Source: Calothrix parasitica NIES-267
GTDB taxonomy: Bacteria; Cyanobacteriota; Cyanobacteriia; Cyanobacteriales; Nostocaceae
Direction: 5' to 3'
Length of the DNA stretch: 64,000 nt
Assembly: GCF_002368095.1 (NCBI RefSeq)
Contig: NZ_AP018227.1
Coordinates: forward strand, 1,721,359 to 1,785,358
This document shows, in pieces, positions 54,217 through 63,957 of this stretch. The first letter of the stretch is position 1. Each line of letters opens with the position of its first letter. The notes below the pieces were generated by a model that saw only the letters and a program-made list of their open reading frames with translations, was not told the origin of the DNA and made no database searches. A program made the translations under genes and the position numbers.

Positions 54217-56688
54217 TCAAGTCAAAATCGTCCCACCCATTAACCGTTCATAACGATATTTCAACTCATCTTGCATCAATTTCCATCGTCCCAAAGTTGG
54301 GTCTAATTCTATGACTTTTTCCGCAGCTTGACGGGCTAAAATTAACACTTCTTCGTCTTCTACTAAGCTGGCTAAAGTAAAGTCTGGAATACCCGATTGT
54401 CTTTTCCCCAAAACTTGACCGGGACCTCTAAAACGCATATCCATTTCTGATATGAAAAACCCGTCTTGGGACTGTTCTAATACTTTTAATCTTTGTTGAG
54501 CATCTGCACTCCGAGAACTGCTAACTAACAAACAAAAGGATTGTGCTGCTCCTCTACCAACACGTCCTCGTAATTGATGCAGCTGCGATAAACCAAATCT
54601 TTCCGCGTTTTCAATTAGCATCACCGTTGCATTCGGAACGTCTACACCAACTTCTACCACGGTGGTTGAAACTAAAATATGAGTTTCTTTATCGCGAAAT
54701 TTACTAATTGCTTCGTCTTTATCTGCTGAACTCATGCGTCCATGCAGCAATCCTACCCGAAATTCTGGAAATATAGCTTCCTGTAATTTTTTATGCTCTT
54801 CTACCGCAGAACGCAAGTCTAATTTTTCCGATTCTTCTACCAGAGGTAAGACCACATAAACCTGCCTTCCCTGAGCAATTTCTCGTCGCATTAAATCATA
54901 AGCGTGAGTTCTTTCGCTGGCTTTGAGGGCTGTAGTTTTTATCTTTTGTCTTCCCGGTGGTAGCTCATCAATTTGACTTACGTTCAAATCGCCGTGAATG
55001 GTTAAAGCTAAGGTTCTAGGAATTGGTGTCGCGGTCATTGTTAGCACGTGGGGCTGTTCGCCTTTTTGCTGCAATCGCGCTCGCTGCTCTACTCCAAAGC
55101 GGTGCTGTTCGTCGATTACCACTAAACCCAATCTGTGAAAGTTCACGGGGTCTTGAATTAAAGCATGAGTACCCACTAAAAGCGGTAATTCTCCGGTCTC
55201 TAACTGAGCGTGAATCTGTCTTCTTTTTGCAGTTTTTGTGGAGCCTGTAAGTAATTCTACTGGTAAATGCAATAAGTTGAACCAACTAACCAACTTACGA
55301 TAGTGCTGTTCTGCCAAAACTTCTGTAGGAGCCATCAGCGCTGCTTGATAACCCGATTGAATCGCCGCAATAATAGCGACTACAGCCACAACAGTTTTAC
55401 CAGAACCTACATCTCCCTGCACCAAACGATTCATTGCTGCGGGTTTTTGTAAATCGTTGAGAATATCTTTAATTACCCGTTTCTGTGCCCCCGTCAACTT
55501 AAACGGTAATATTTCATGAAACTGCTCTAATAATTCCCCTTGAGGAGCAAGAATTGCACTAGTTTGAGCTTCGCGAGCTTTTTGTTGACGTTGCAGCAAA
55601 CCGAGTTGCAGGTAGTAAAATTCATCAAACACCAGACGACGACGTGCTGCTCGTAAACTATCGCTATCGGGGGGAAAATGAATATTATTAATCGCGTCTT
55701 TCAATTCCATCAACTGATATTTCTTACGCAAACCTGGTGGTAAAGGCTCCTTCAAAAGCGCGGTTGCAGGTAAAGCAGAAATTACCGCTTGTCGTACCGT
55801 ACTCGCAACAACTCCCTCTGTCAAAGAATACACTGGCACAACTCTACCTACCGTCAGCGATTCAATTTCATCCTCGGGATTTGCTAAAACCTCCAACTCG
55901 GGATTATCAAGAGTCAACCCATACTTACTTTCCTTGACCAAACCACAAGCAGCTACAGTACTACCAGCAACGTAGCGACGCTTCATACTTTCTTGCCAAC
56001 CCCGGCTGCTATAACGATTTCCAGCGTAGAAACGACTAATTTTTAAAATACCGGAGTGGTCTTTCAACTGAATTTCTAAAATTGATAATTTCTTATTTTT
56101 AGGACTAGAAAAGCAATTACAACGCTTCACGGTAGCTATCAGAGTCACAGTTTCACCCGCTTGTAACTCAGCAATACAAACTTGATTCGCGTAATCAATA
56201 TGGTCGCGAGGAAAGTAATAAAGTAAATCGCGTACCGTAGCTACACCAAGACGATATAATTTAGCAGCCTTTTTGAACCCAATTTCTGGTAAATCAATCA
56301 GTTTTTTATCTAATCCCGGTGCAAGTCTTCGACTTACCGATTGCTCTACTACTTTAGTTTTAGGAGTTTGGATAACCTTTGGTTTTGGATTTGCTTTCTC
56401 TTGTGCAGCACGTTCTCCTTGCTGCAAACTATAAAGATAGCGACGAGCTTCCGTAACCAAACGCTTTCTATCCTCAGTTTCCAGATGCGGATAATTTGCA
56501 AACTTAGCAGAAAAATCCAGCCAGCGACGACGTTCCTCACTGGGTAAACCAACAGGAAATTTACCAAAAGTCAAAGTAAGAAACTCATTAAAGAGATATT
56601 GCTTACCCTGCAAATTGATAAAACCCCGTTCCGTTTCCACCGACAGAGCTTTTTGCAATCTTATCCAATCTGGTTTGTCATCAATCAT
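54217..56688 (-). CDS. recG: ATP-dependent DNA helicase RecG
   Basis: 823 aa from the ATG at 56688; a TTG at 56709 would add seven residues. RecG reverses stalled replication forks and branch-migrates Holliday junctions. The N-terminal wedge (KKAAKLYRLGVATVRDLLYYFPRDH) is followed by the helicase core: LVQGDVGSGKTVVAVVAI (Walker A), VVIDEQHRFGVEQR (DExH), LTMTATPIPRTLALT, and the C-terminal VATTVVEVGVDVPNAT-type region with QLHQLRGRVGRG. The cyanobacterial N-terminal extension of about 150 residues (RRWLDFSAKFANYP, charged linker) is present. It shares its strand with the acidic protein upstream. Confidence 0.95.
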   Translation of the reverse strand: MIDDKPDWIRLQKALSVETERGFINLQGKQYLFNEFLTLTFGKFPVGLPSEERRRWLDFSAKFANYPHLETEDRKRLVTEARRYLYSLQQGERAAQEKANPKPKVIQTPKTKVVEQSVSRRLAPGLDKKLIDLPEIGFKKAAKLYRLGVATVRDLLYYFPRDHIDYANQVCIAELQAGETVTLIATVKRCNCFSSPKNKKLSILEIQLKDHSGILKISRFYAGNRYSSRGWQESMKRRYVAGSTVAACGLVKESKYGLTLDNPELEVLANPEDEIESLTVGRVVPVYSLTEGVVASTVRQAVISALPATALLKEPLPPGLRKKYQLMELKDAINNIHFPPDSDSLRAARRRLVFDEFYYLQLGLLQRQQKAREAQTSAILAPQGELLEQFHEILPFKLTGAQKRVIKDILNDLQKPAAMNRLVQGDVGSGKTVVAVVAIIAAIQSGYQAALMAPTEVLAEQHYRKLVSWFNLLHLPVELLTGSTKTAKRRQIHAQLETGELPLLVGTHALIQDPVNFHRLGLVVIDEQHRFGVEQRARLQQKGEQPHVLTMTATPIPRTLALTIHGDLNVSQIDELPPGRQKIKTTALKASERTHAYDLMRREIAQGRQVYVVLPLVEESEKLDLRSAVEEHKKLQEAIFPEFRVGLLHGRMSSADKDEAISKFRDKETHILVSTTVVEVGVDVPNATVMLIENAERFGLSQLHQLRGRVGRGAAQSFCLLVSSSRSADAQQRLKVLEQSQDGFFISEMDMRFRGPGQVLGKRQSGIPDFTLASLVEDEEVLILARQAAEKVIELDPTLGRWKLMQDELKYRYERLMGGTILT

Positions 56689-56936
56689 GGGAAACTGGGA
56701 ATAGGTCAAAGGTCAAAAAGGTCAAAGGTCAAAGTTACAGATTTTTTAGCTTGGGATTCATAACTCATAATTTTTTATACGAATTCATTGCTGGAACTAT
56801 TTTAATTACATCAATAAGTCTTAATCCATATTTAGTCTTAATCTTAAAACCTTTATAGATTAAGAAGTATTTTTTATTTACCGTACTGCATAGCCCCCAA
56901 ACTTTGACCTTTAACCTCTAACCTTTAACCTTTTAT

Positions 56937-58067
56937 TCAGTCTTCATACCAGCTAGCTCTCCAAGCCGCTTCAGCAGAAGCTATAGAACGTTCTCGCTGT
57001 TTTTTCTGATACTCTCTTCCTAATTTATTTAACTGATTTAAAATATTACGAATTTGTTTGCGTTCGGAAGAAAGTTTCATGTCGGCAAATTCTATTTCCA
57101 CAAGTCGTAGGTTTAAGGCCATAACCTGGGTTAGGCTTTCCGGTTCCTCCTGTTCTTCACCTTCTATTCCAACTACTAAGTTTAGTAGATTAGGTGGTCC
57201 TGGCATAGACTCCGTAGATGCTTCAGAAGAAGCTGCGGCTGCTGCTTCTAAAATCTGTGGTGGCAGCTTTCTTGGTAGTAGACCAGCTTGCTGTAACAAA
57301 CGATTGCCGTCACTAGATAAACTTTTAATTATGTAAGCAATAGCTCGTTCTAAATTTTTTTGCCAAGCTGCTAATTCCATTGGATTAGAAGTATTGGGGT
57401 TAAACCAGTTTTTCCAATCTTTATCAGGAGTGGGTTCTGATATAAATATAGGACGTTGACCTTTCTTTGAAGATAAAAAAGCAATTTTGGCATCTAGAGG
57501 AAGCGAATCAGAGGAAATATCTTTAGAAAAAGTATTGGATTTTTGCTGTTCATCTTCCATTTCTAACTTTTCGACAATTTCTTCCAAATCTTCATCTTTA
57601 ATTTCTAATTCTTGAGCGATTATTTGTAAATCTTCGTCTTCTATTTCTTCTTCTATTTCTTTTTCTAATTCCTCGTCTTCTAATTGATAAATTTCATCTT
57701 GTTCTTCTAATTCATCTTCGTCTTCTAATTCTTCATTTTCTGCTGCAATTTCTTCTAATTCATCTTCTTGTTCTTCTGGTTCCTCCTCATTGTTCAGTAG
57801 GGCTTGCATATCTTGCGCTGCGGATTTTGCTAATTTACGCATAGCTTCCTGCAATTTCTGTCGTTGATTCAAAGACAATCTGAGAAAACTTTCAGGGTAT
57901 CCTTGGGTACACAAATGATAGCTTGCTAAAATTAGTTGTTGACGCAAGGCTTGTCCTAAAACTTCTAAGTAACTGCTATAAGCATTTTGGAGTTGTTCGG
58001 CTATAACTCCTATAGCCTTTTCTAGTTCAACAATATCCTGCTCTATTCGCTCGATTGGTCTTGCCAT
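56937..58067 (-). CDS. Acidic coiled-coil protein, unknown function
   Basis: 376 aa. The N-terminus (ARPIERIEQDIVELEKAIGVIAEQLQNAYSSYLEVLGQALRQQ) and the C-terminus (IEFADMKLSSERKQIRNILNQLNKLGREYQKKQRERSIASAEAAWRASW) are coiled-coil-like and conserved in style. Between residues about 95 and 165 an almost uninterrupted Glu/Asp/Leu tract occurs (EEPEEQEDELEEIAAENEEL and onward). It carries Pro/Ser-rich linkers later. The gene precedes recG on the same strand, 249 bp away, a link that may be regulatory or simply positional. The acidic tract is coded by GAA/GAT-rich runs and probably varies by slippage. Confidence 0.65.
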   Translation of the reverse strand: MARPIERIEQDIVELEKAIGVIAEQLQNAYSSYLEVLGQALRQQLILASYHLCTQGYPESFLRLSLNQRQKLQEAMRKLAKSAAQDMQALLNNEEEPEEQEDELEEIAAENEELEDEDELEEQDEIYQLEDEELEKEIEEEIEDEDLQIIAQELEIKDEDLEEIVEKLEMEDEQQKSNTFSKDISSDSLPLDAKIAFLSSKKGQRPIFISEPTPDKDWKNWFNPNTSNPMELAAWQKNLERAIAYIIKSLSSDGNRLLQQAGLLPRKLPPQILEAAAAASSEASTESMPGPPNLLNLVVGIEGEEQEEPESLTQVMALNLRLVEIEFADMKLSSERKQIRNILNQLNKLGREYQKKQRERSIASAEAAWRASWYED

Positions 58068-58540
58068 ATCTGATTATTTTCCATTTTATCTTAGTTGTGG
58101 TACAAAGGTACGCAATCATCCCCATACAAGTAGGTCGGCGTTAAAAATAGTAATTAGGAATGGGGAATAGGGAATAGGGAATAGGGGAAAGAGACTATAA
58201 TAAGCAAACAATATTAGTTGCTTAAGTCAGCTTGTATTTTAGTCCTATAAATAAGACTAAGAAACCATCAATCAAAGCTAATAGTCCTTTTAATTTATTT
58301 TGAAGTGTTTATGTAGTGCGTTAACGCACTATGTCCAACAGGAAATAGTTCTAGCTCGCTCGGAAGCGTTAGCGAGTTGTAATCTCGCATTATCCTTTAT
58401 AATTGCTCCAATCTATTACTAAATACTAAATAATCAAATAACCGTAAAAATATCATTTTTACTATTTCCTGTTCCATATTCACCATCACCTATTCCATAT
58501 TCACCATTCCCTATTCCCTACTCAACCTCAAAATATTACG
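58068..58540. other. Intergenic region with palindromic and heptameric repeats
   Basis: Contains GGGAATA repeats (58155-58190), GTCCTATAAATAAGAC-like sequence (58236), a perfect palindrome TAGTGCGTTAACGCACTA (58313-58332), a CTCGCTCGG/AGCGAG pair near 58355-58378, and CCATATTCACC repeats (58470-58510). No gene. Confidence 0.65.
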
Positions 58541-58573
58541 AAAAACAGGTCAAACTGTAGAAGATTGACCTGT
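58541..58573 (-). terminator. Rho-independent terminator after tsf
   Basis: On the minus strand ACAGGTCAA pairs with TTGACCTGT across an 11-nt loop and is followed by T5. It lies 28 bp after the tsf stop and ends the rpsB-tsf unit. Confidence 0.88.
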
Positions 58574-58600
58574 CTAAAAACGAAACTATTCTTAACTGAA

Positions 58601-59542
58601 TTAATTGCTACCCATTTGTGCGGCAACTTCTGAAGCAAAGTCTTCTTCTTTTTTATCAATACCTTCGCCAAGAATGTAACGAGTAAAGCGGCTGATGGAA
58701 ATTGTTTCACCAGTTTGAGAAGCTGTTTGTTTTACCAATTCCTCAATCGAGGTGCTTTGGTCTCTAATATAAGGTTGGTCTAGCAAAGTCATTTCTTTGA
58801 GACGCTTATCGATTCTTCCTTGAACAATTTTTTCTTTAATATTGTCAGGTTTTTTCGCTAAGTCATCACGTCCCATTTCGATGTCTTTTTCCTTTTGTAC
58901 CATTTCAGCAGGAATATCATCTACATTTACGTACTCAACGTTGGGACAAGCAGCAACCTGCATAGCAACGTTTCGTGCTAATGATTTGACTTCTTCCTTG
59001 CCAGAAGCAGCTTCCGAACCGCACTTTAGCTCAACTAATACACCGACTCTACCACCGGTGTGAATATAGCTTTCTACAGCTCCATTGTTTTCGGAAGCGG
59101 AAAAGTTTTCAAAGCGACGTACTTTGATATTTTCGCCTAAAGTAGCAATTGTCTCGGTAATAAATTGCTCAACTGTCTTGTCTTTGCTTTCTTCGTAAGG
59201 TTGACTCAACAAAGCCTCAACGCTGTCAGCATTTGTTGCTTGTTTTGCTAGATTCTGTACTAAAGACTTAAAAGCATCATTACGACCAACAAAGTCAGTT
59301 TGACAGTTGACTTCTATTAATACACCGACCTGACCATTCGGGTCGATATAGGTATCAATCAAACCTTCAGCAGCAATGCGGTCGCTTTTTTTGGTTGCAC
59401 CAGCAATACCTTTTTGTCTTAACCATTCGACACCTTTTTCGATGTCACCTTCGGTTTCTTTCAGCGCTTTTTTGCAGTCCATCATACCAGCGCCGGTTTT
59501 TTTACGTAACTCTTGGACTAATTTTGCAGATATTTCCGCCAT
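58601..59542 (-). CDS. tsf: Elongation factor Ts
   Basis: 313 aa. It is the guanine-nucleotide exchange factor for EF-Tu. The N-terminal UBA-like region ([26 protein letters not shown]) and the signature [17 protein letters not shown]-type QTDFVGRN are intact; the core domain includes [19 protein letters not shown]. The C-terminal helix ([32 protein letters not shown]) is the cyanobacterial/plastid-type end. It follows rpsB with a gap of 336 bp; a terminator lies just after it. Confidence 0.96.
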   Translation of the reverse strand: MAEISAKLVQELRKKTGAGMMDCKKALKETEGDIEKGVEWLRQKGIAGATKKSDRIAAEGLIDTYIDPNGQVGVLIEVNCQTDFVGRNDAFKSLVQNLAKQATNADSVEALLSQPYEESKDKTVEQFITETIATLGENIKVRRFENFSASENNGAVESYIHTGGRVGVLVELKCGSEAASGKEEVKSLARNVAMQVAACPNVEYVNVDDIPAEMVQKEKDIEMGRDDLAKKPDNIKEKIVQGRIDKRLKEMTLLDQPYIRDQSTSIEELVKQTASQTGETISISRFTRYILGEGIDKKEEDFASEVAAQMGSN

Positions 59543-59878
59543 GTTGCCTCAATTTCTACTTAACTGATAGTTTAAATTGCTCTCGGATATTGAGTATTTC
59601 TATATTACTTAGCTGTGAGATACTCAGAAATATTTTTTATGGTTTGGCTTAAATTATTCGTAAGCAGAAGAGGTGTAAACAAGTAAAAAGCAGGAGCAGT
59701 CAAGGACTGTGATATTTTCAAAGAAATCAAATTCAAATTTCAATTCAAATATTCAACTAAAACACCCAGCCCTCAATATGCTCTAAATAATGACACTTGG
59801 TATCAAATTCAAAGTCTCAATATTAATAGCCTACTCCTACTTTTTCTTTACTCTTGAATTGATAAGATTATTTACACC
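59543..59878. other. rpsB-tsf intergenic region
   Basis: AT-rich spacer; no terminator or second promoter is visible to me. Transcription may continue from rpsB into tsf. Confidence 0.5.
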
Positions 59879-60712
59879 TTATCCCTCAGTGGATTCTCCT
59901 TCTTGCTGTTCGCTATCCTCAGATGATAATTCTTCTGAAGATGAAGACTCGCTGAATTCGCTGCTATCTTCGTAATCGTAATCGTCTTCAGCGCCTTCGT
60001 AGTCGTATTCATCGTCATCACCAGCTACTTGACCGTGATAACCTTCGTAGATAGCGTCAGCTAACTTACCAACTATCAACTTAATAGAACGAATAGCATC
60101 ATCGTTAGCTGGAATCGGAATATCCACTACATCTGGGTCGCAATTAGTATCTAACATAGATACAATAGGCAATCCCAGCTTTTCACATTCCTGAACCGCG
60201 TTATATTCCCGGCGCTGATCCACAATAATTACCACATCGGGGATTTTACGCATGGTTTTAATCCCACCGAGGTACTTTTGTAACTTGGATAGCTCCCGAC
60301 GCAGCATTGAAGCTTCTTTTTTCGGAAGTAAATCAAGCGCACCGCTTTCTTCGCGACGTTCCAAGTCTTTTAAACGGTCTACTCTGGTCTTAATAGTCGT
60401 CCAGTTAGTGAGCATTCCACCCAACCAGCGCTGGTTAATATAGTGAGCACCACAGCGACTTGATTCCTGAGCGATAATTCCCGCAGCTTGTCTCTTAGTA
60501 CCAACAAACAGAAACTTTTTACCTTGTTCTGCTTGAGTCCGCATATAACTATATGCATTTTCCATCAACTGGGCAGTTTGCACCAAGTCAATGATATGTA
60601 CTCCATTACGAGAAGTGTAAATATAAGGAGACATTTTGGGGTTCCATCTCCGGGTTTGATGTCCGAAGTGAACTCCCGACTCCATCATTTGAGCCAACGA
60701 AACAACAGGCAT
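59879..60712 (-). CDS. rpsB: 30S ribosomal protein S2
   Basis: 277 aa. S2 joins the small subunit late and binds between the head and body with S1 contacts. The conserved core is [62 protein letters not shown] and [15 protein letters not shown] with [14 protein letters not shown] strongly acidic C-terminal tail of about 45 residues ([26 protein letters not shown] and onward) extends beyond the usual end. The ATG at 60712 has AGGAG 6-7 nt upstream, next to the predicted pseudoknot. Confidence 0.97.
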   Translation of the reverse strand: MPVVSLAQMMESGVHFGHQTRRWNPKMSPYIYTSRNGVHIIDLVQTAQLMENAYSYMRTQAEQGKKFLFVGTKRQAAGIIAQESSRCGAHYINQRWLGGMLTNWTTIKTRVDRLKDLERREESGALDLLPKKEASMLRRELSKLQKYLGGIKTMRKIPDVVIIVDQRREYNAVQECEKLGLPIVSMLDTNCDPDVVDIPIPANDDAIRSIKLIVGKLADAIYEGYHGQVAGDDDEYDYEGAEDDYDYEDSSEFSESSSSEELSSEDSEQQEGESTEG

Positions 60713-60718
60713 ATTTTT

Positions 60719-60784
60719 CTCCTATTCGGGTTAAACCTCCATCTAGTTGCATTTCCTTACCGGAAACACCCGAATTACTAGATG
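60719..60784 (-). promoter_or_regulatory. rpsB 5' leader, predicted pseudoknot
   Basis: In mRNA order the segments are CATCTAGT (60784-60777), ATTCGGGT (60775-60768), ACTAGATG (60747-60740) and ACCCGAAT (60731-60724). The first pairs with the third and the second with the fourth, 8 bp each, so the stems interleave. A TTTCC/GGAAA hairpin lies between. The last segment ends one base before AGGAG. This is a plausible site for S2 or another factor to control translation. Confidence 0.65.
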
Positions 60785-60788
60785 TGCG

Positions 60789-60811
60789 AGATTAGAAAAC
60801 TTTTCTAATCT
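60789..60811 (-). promoter_or_regulatory. Perfect 11-bp hairpin upstream of the rpsB leader
   Basis: AGATTAGAAAA and TTTTCTAATCT flank one base; no T-run follows. It may form the 5' part of the same leader RNA. Confidence 0.55.
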
Positions 60812-60961
60812 ACCACATAAAAATGCCGTGTTTGAGGCGGAAAACCGAATTTAAGTGTTTGTGCTGTATATGATTGAAAGCAAACAAAAGTAGGCTCGAA
60901 TTTTAATTGTCATTTATTGTCACTTAATTTATTAATTTAAATATTATATTATCGACCATCA

Positions 60962-62377
60962 ATGAAGTTACCACCATTACCTGACAACGAAGACGATAGA
61001 CTCCAAGCTCTTATCAAATATAAAGTCTTGGATACTCCGGCAGAAAAAGCATTCGATGATTTAACAGCTTTAGCCGCTTATATTTGTGATACTCCGATTT
61101 CTTTAATCAGTTTAGTAGATGAAAACCGGCAGTGGTTCAAGTCAAAAGTTGGTTTAGAAACGATAGAAACACCTAGACAATTAGCTCTTTGCGCCCATAC
61201 GATACTTCAGCCAGAGAGAATACTAATTGTACCTAACGCTTTAGAAGATGAGCGATTTGCCGATAACCCATTGGTAATATCGGAGCCCAATATTACATTT
61301 TATGCTGGCGCACCTTTGGTAACTCCTGATGGATTTGCTATCGGTACATTGTGTGCTATCGATAACAAACCACGAAATCTTAACCCCGAACAAATAAATG
61401 CTTTACAGGCTTTAAGCCGTCAGGTAATTAGTCAATTAGAACTAAGAATTAATATTAGTAAATTAAAGCAAAATGTAATTCATCGCGAACAAGTAGAGCA
61501 AAATTTACGCCATACAAATAAGCAGCTAACTGATACTTTAGAGCAGTTACAACGAACTCAAGTTCAACTTATTCAAAGTGAAAAAATGTCTAGTTTGGGT
61601 GAGATGGTTGCTGGAATTGCTCACGAAATAAATAATCCGGTCAACTTTATTTATGCGAATCTCGACTATGTAAATACTTATGTTCAAGACTTACTTGATT
61701 TACTATCCCTTTATCAACAGCACTATCCTAATCCACATTCCGACATTAAAGATAAAACCGCAGCAGTAGATACAGAATTTTTAGCTGAAGATTTACCTAA
61801 TATATTATCTTCAATGGATGCAGGAGCCGAGCGCATTCAAAATATTGTTTTGTCTTTACGTAATTTTTCTCGATTGGATGAGTCTCAAAAAAAACCAGTT
61901 AATATTCACGAAGGTATAGATAATACCTTATTAATTTTACAGCATCGATTTAATCTAATATCGGAGTACCCCGACATAAAAATCGTTAAAGAGTATGGCA
62001 ATATATCTAAAGTAGAATGCTATGCAGCACAACTTAACCAGGTTTTTCTCAATATATTATCTAATGCTATTGATGCGATAGAAGATAAATTAAAGGATAA
62101 AGAAGAGATAACACCTACAATTCGCATTCGTACTGATATTCGTAAAAATAATCTTTTAGTCAGGATTGCTGATAATGGAATAGGAATTCCAGAAGATATT
62201 CAAGCAAAAATATTTAACCCTTTCTTTACAACTAAACCTGTAGGTGAAGGAAAAGGCTTAGGACTATCAATAAGCTATCAAATTATAGTTAAAAAGCATA
62301 ACGGAACTCTGAAATATAGAACTAATTATGGGAAAGGTACTGAATTTTGGATAGAAATTCCGATTCAAAATAATTAA
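60962..62377 (+). CDS. GAF-domain sensor histidine kinase
   Basis: 471 aa, no membrane helix. The GAF domain is at about 20-165 (ALIKYKVLDTPAEKAFDDLTALAAYICDTPISLISLVD, AGAPLVTPDGFAIGTLCAIDNKP). A coiled coil (HREQVEQNLRHTNKQLTDTLEQLQRTQVQL) links to the HisKA helix with GEMVAGIAHEINNPVNFI (phospho-accepting H221). The HATPase domain has NAIDAIEDKL, IADNGIGIP, FTTKPVGEGKGLGLSISYQI and a G2 box GTEFWIEIP. It should be a soluble sensor of a small ligand or redox state; no response regulator is adjacent, so its partner is elsewhere. Confidence 0.9.
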   Translation: MKLPPLPDNEDDRLQALIKYKVLDTPAEKAFDDLTALAAYICDTPISLISLVDENRQWFKSKVGLETIETPRQLALCAHTILQPERILIVPNALEDERFADNPLVISEPNITFYAGAPLVTPDGFAIGTLCAIDNKPRNLNPEQINALQALSRQVISQLELRINISKLKQNVIHREQVEQNLRHTNKQLTDTLEQLQRTQVQLIQSEKMSSLGEMVAGIAHEINNPVNFIYANLDYVNTYVQDLLDLLSLYQQHYPNPHSDIKDKTAAVDTEFLAEDLPNILSSMDAGAERIQNIVLSLRNFSRLDESQKKPVNIHEGIDNTLLILQHRFNLISEYPDIKIVKEYGNISKVECYAAQLNQVFLNILSNAIDAIEDKLKDKEEITPTIRIRTDIRKNNLLVRIADNGIGIPEDIQAKIFNPFFTTKPVGEGKGLGLSISYQIIVKKHNGTLKYRTNYGKGTEFWIEIPIQNN

Positions 62378-62435
62378 AGGTTCATAATAATGATTCAAGC
62401 CTTTTTTTCGGAGGACTTAAATCATTACTACAAAC

Positions 62436-63386
62436 TTAACTAAACTTCTGTTCTTTTTTGGCTTCTATATAAGCAGCATAAACGCCTTGAACGTTATACC
62501 AATTCAAGAAAACCCGAGCTATTTCCAAAGCTAATTGCGGTTTCCCAGCTTTAATTAATCGTCTTAACAAAGGACTCATTGTTCGCTCGTTTAAAGTCCC
62601 ATTCAATGAAAGAACACCCCAAAGCAAACGGTGTAACCAAGTCATTTGAATCATCATTTTTACATCCCAAGTTGGATGCTTTTGATAAAACAAAACCCCC
62701 ATACGTCCCCGTTGGATTTCTTTATCAATTAAACTAGGAATTTGGTCTAAATCAAATGCTGGATGCCAATGATAACCTACAGCTTTCGGACATTTAATTA
62801 ACTCTAAACCCAAATTTTTCAGCCTCACCCCTAATTCTAAATCTTCCCAACCATAAAGCTGAAAACTGGTGTCGAAGAGTCCAGCCTTCTCCAACCAATG
62901 CTTAGGAATAGCTACGTTCCCCGTAGCAAAAAAAGCAGCAGAATAATCGGTTAATTTATACGGTTCCGATGTCGGATTATCAAAATTCGCGGTATTAATT
63001 ACCGCACCATAAGTAAAAAACCTGTCATTTCCTAACTTCTTCTGTCCATCAGTCAGCGCATCTGCATGAGCTTGCAGAAAATTTTCTGTAACTACTAAAT
63101 CGCTATCAATAAAAATAATTGTATCGCCTTTCGCTTTTTCCACACCTAAATTCCTTGCCGCAGCAGGTCCCATATGTTCCTGCTCGAAGGTTACAAGGTG
63201 GGGAAAATCTTCTTTATTGCTTTCTAACCACTCTAAAGTTCCGTCGGTGGAACCGTCATCCACTAAAACAATTTCGTAATCTGTCACCACACTTTCCTGG
63301 CTCAAACTTTGTACTTCCAAAGCTTTGAGACACTTCTCTAAAATCGGCTTGCGATTGTAAGTTGGAATAACAACACTAAAAAACAC
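62436..63386 (-). CDS. Glycosyltransferase family 2
   Basis: 316 aa from a GTG at 63386 (no ATG preserves the N-terminus FFSVVIPTYNRKPILEKCLKALE). Motifs: IVLVDDGSTDGTLEWLE, GPAAARNLGVEKAKGDTIIFIDSDLVV (DxD), GLFDTSFQLYGWEDLELGVRLKNLG and KCPKAVGYHWHP. The last part is helical without a clear membrane segment. It is convergent with the kinase gene, 58 bp apart. The sugar is unknown; it is not near the other glycosyltransferases of the island. Confidence 0.87.
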   Translation of the reverse strand: MFFSVVIPTYNRKPILEKCLKALEVQSLSQESVVTDYEIVLVDDGSTDGTLEWLESNKEDFPHLVTFEQEHMGPAAARNLGVEKAKGDTIIFIDSDLVVTENFLQAHADALTDGQKKLGNDRFFTYGAVINTANFDNPTSEPYKLTDYSAAFFATGNVAIPKHWLEKAGLFDTSFQLYGWEDLELGVRLKNLGLELIKCPKAVGYHWHPAFDLDQIPSLIDKEIQRGRMGVLFYQKHPTWDVKMMIQMTWLHRLLWGVLSLNGTLNERTMSPLLRRLIKAGKPQLALEIARVFLNWYNVQGVYAAYIEAKKEQKFS

Positions 63387-63492
63387 AGTTTCACCCCCAG
63401 CAATATTCCCTTCACAATAGGACAGCTACAACTATACTGCTGTTCCTTAACTCACTGTGGCTACGGAAATTGTTATTTAATTGCTCTGTATT

Positions 63493-63525
63493 AAAAAAAC
63501 CTGGTTTTCGCATAAACCAAGTTTT
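63493..63525 (-). terminator. Rho-independent terminator after the small membrane gene
   Basis: On the minus strand AACTTGGTTT pairs with AAACCAGGTT (one G-T wobble) around ATGCGA and a T7 run follows. It lies 31 bp after the stop at 63556. Confidence 0.8.
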
Positions 63526-63555
63526 CATTTTATTCTATGAATTAATTAAATTTCA

Positions 63556-63957
63556 CTACATTAGCGCAAAGTAATACATCACAGCAAAGTTAGCCAAAGG
63601 AATAATCATTAATAGAATGAACCAAGGATTTTTACCTAGCTTCTTAACCATATTTATGAAAGCAATTATTAGGTAAATAGCAGCTACAATATTTACAAAA
63701 GGAATGAAAAAGCCTATTATCCACCAAGGTGATTGATCTCCAAGTTCAAACATTGCCCAATTTTGCAGAAAAGGAACCCATGCAAACCAAGGCTTTGGAT
63801 AGTTTAGCTTTTGGAACATAACGTATAAGCAGTAAGAAGAGAATGCATAGGCTGCAAGCCCAATAATTAAGTTTAAGACTCCTGCACCACCAGAACCAGA
63901 GCTAGTTTGTGCTAACAGATACGTAAAACTCAAATCTGTATTTAGTAATGACATCAT
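63556..63957 (-). CDS. Small membrane protein, DUF5684-like
   Basis: 133 aa (ATG at 63957 or the next codon). Three to four membrane helices: VLNLIIGLAAYAFSSYCLYVMF, WWIIGFFIPFVNIVAAIYLIIAFI and WFILLMIIPLANFAVMYYFALM. Conserved-looking KLNYPKPWFAWVPFLQNWAMFELGDQSPWW lies between helices 1 and 2, a pattern of the DUF5684 family. Some related proteins carry a signal peptidase domain, absent here. No function is known. It is followed by a good terminator. Confidence 0.75.
   Translation of the reverse strand: MMSLLNTDLSFTYLLAQTSSGSGGAGVLNLIIGLAAYAFSSYCLYVMFQKLNYPKPWFAWVPFLQNWAMFELGDQSPWWIIGFFIPFVNIVAAIYLIIAFINMVKKLGKNPWFILLMIIPLANFAVMYYFALM

Noticed and set aside
62388-62427. Bidirectional terminator between the histidine kinase and GT2 genes
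   Set aside because: TAATGATT/AATCATTA arms are AT-rich with a 24-nt loop; too weak to call.
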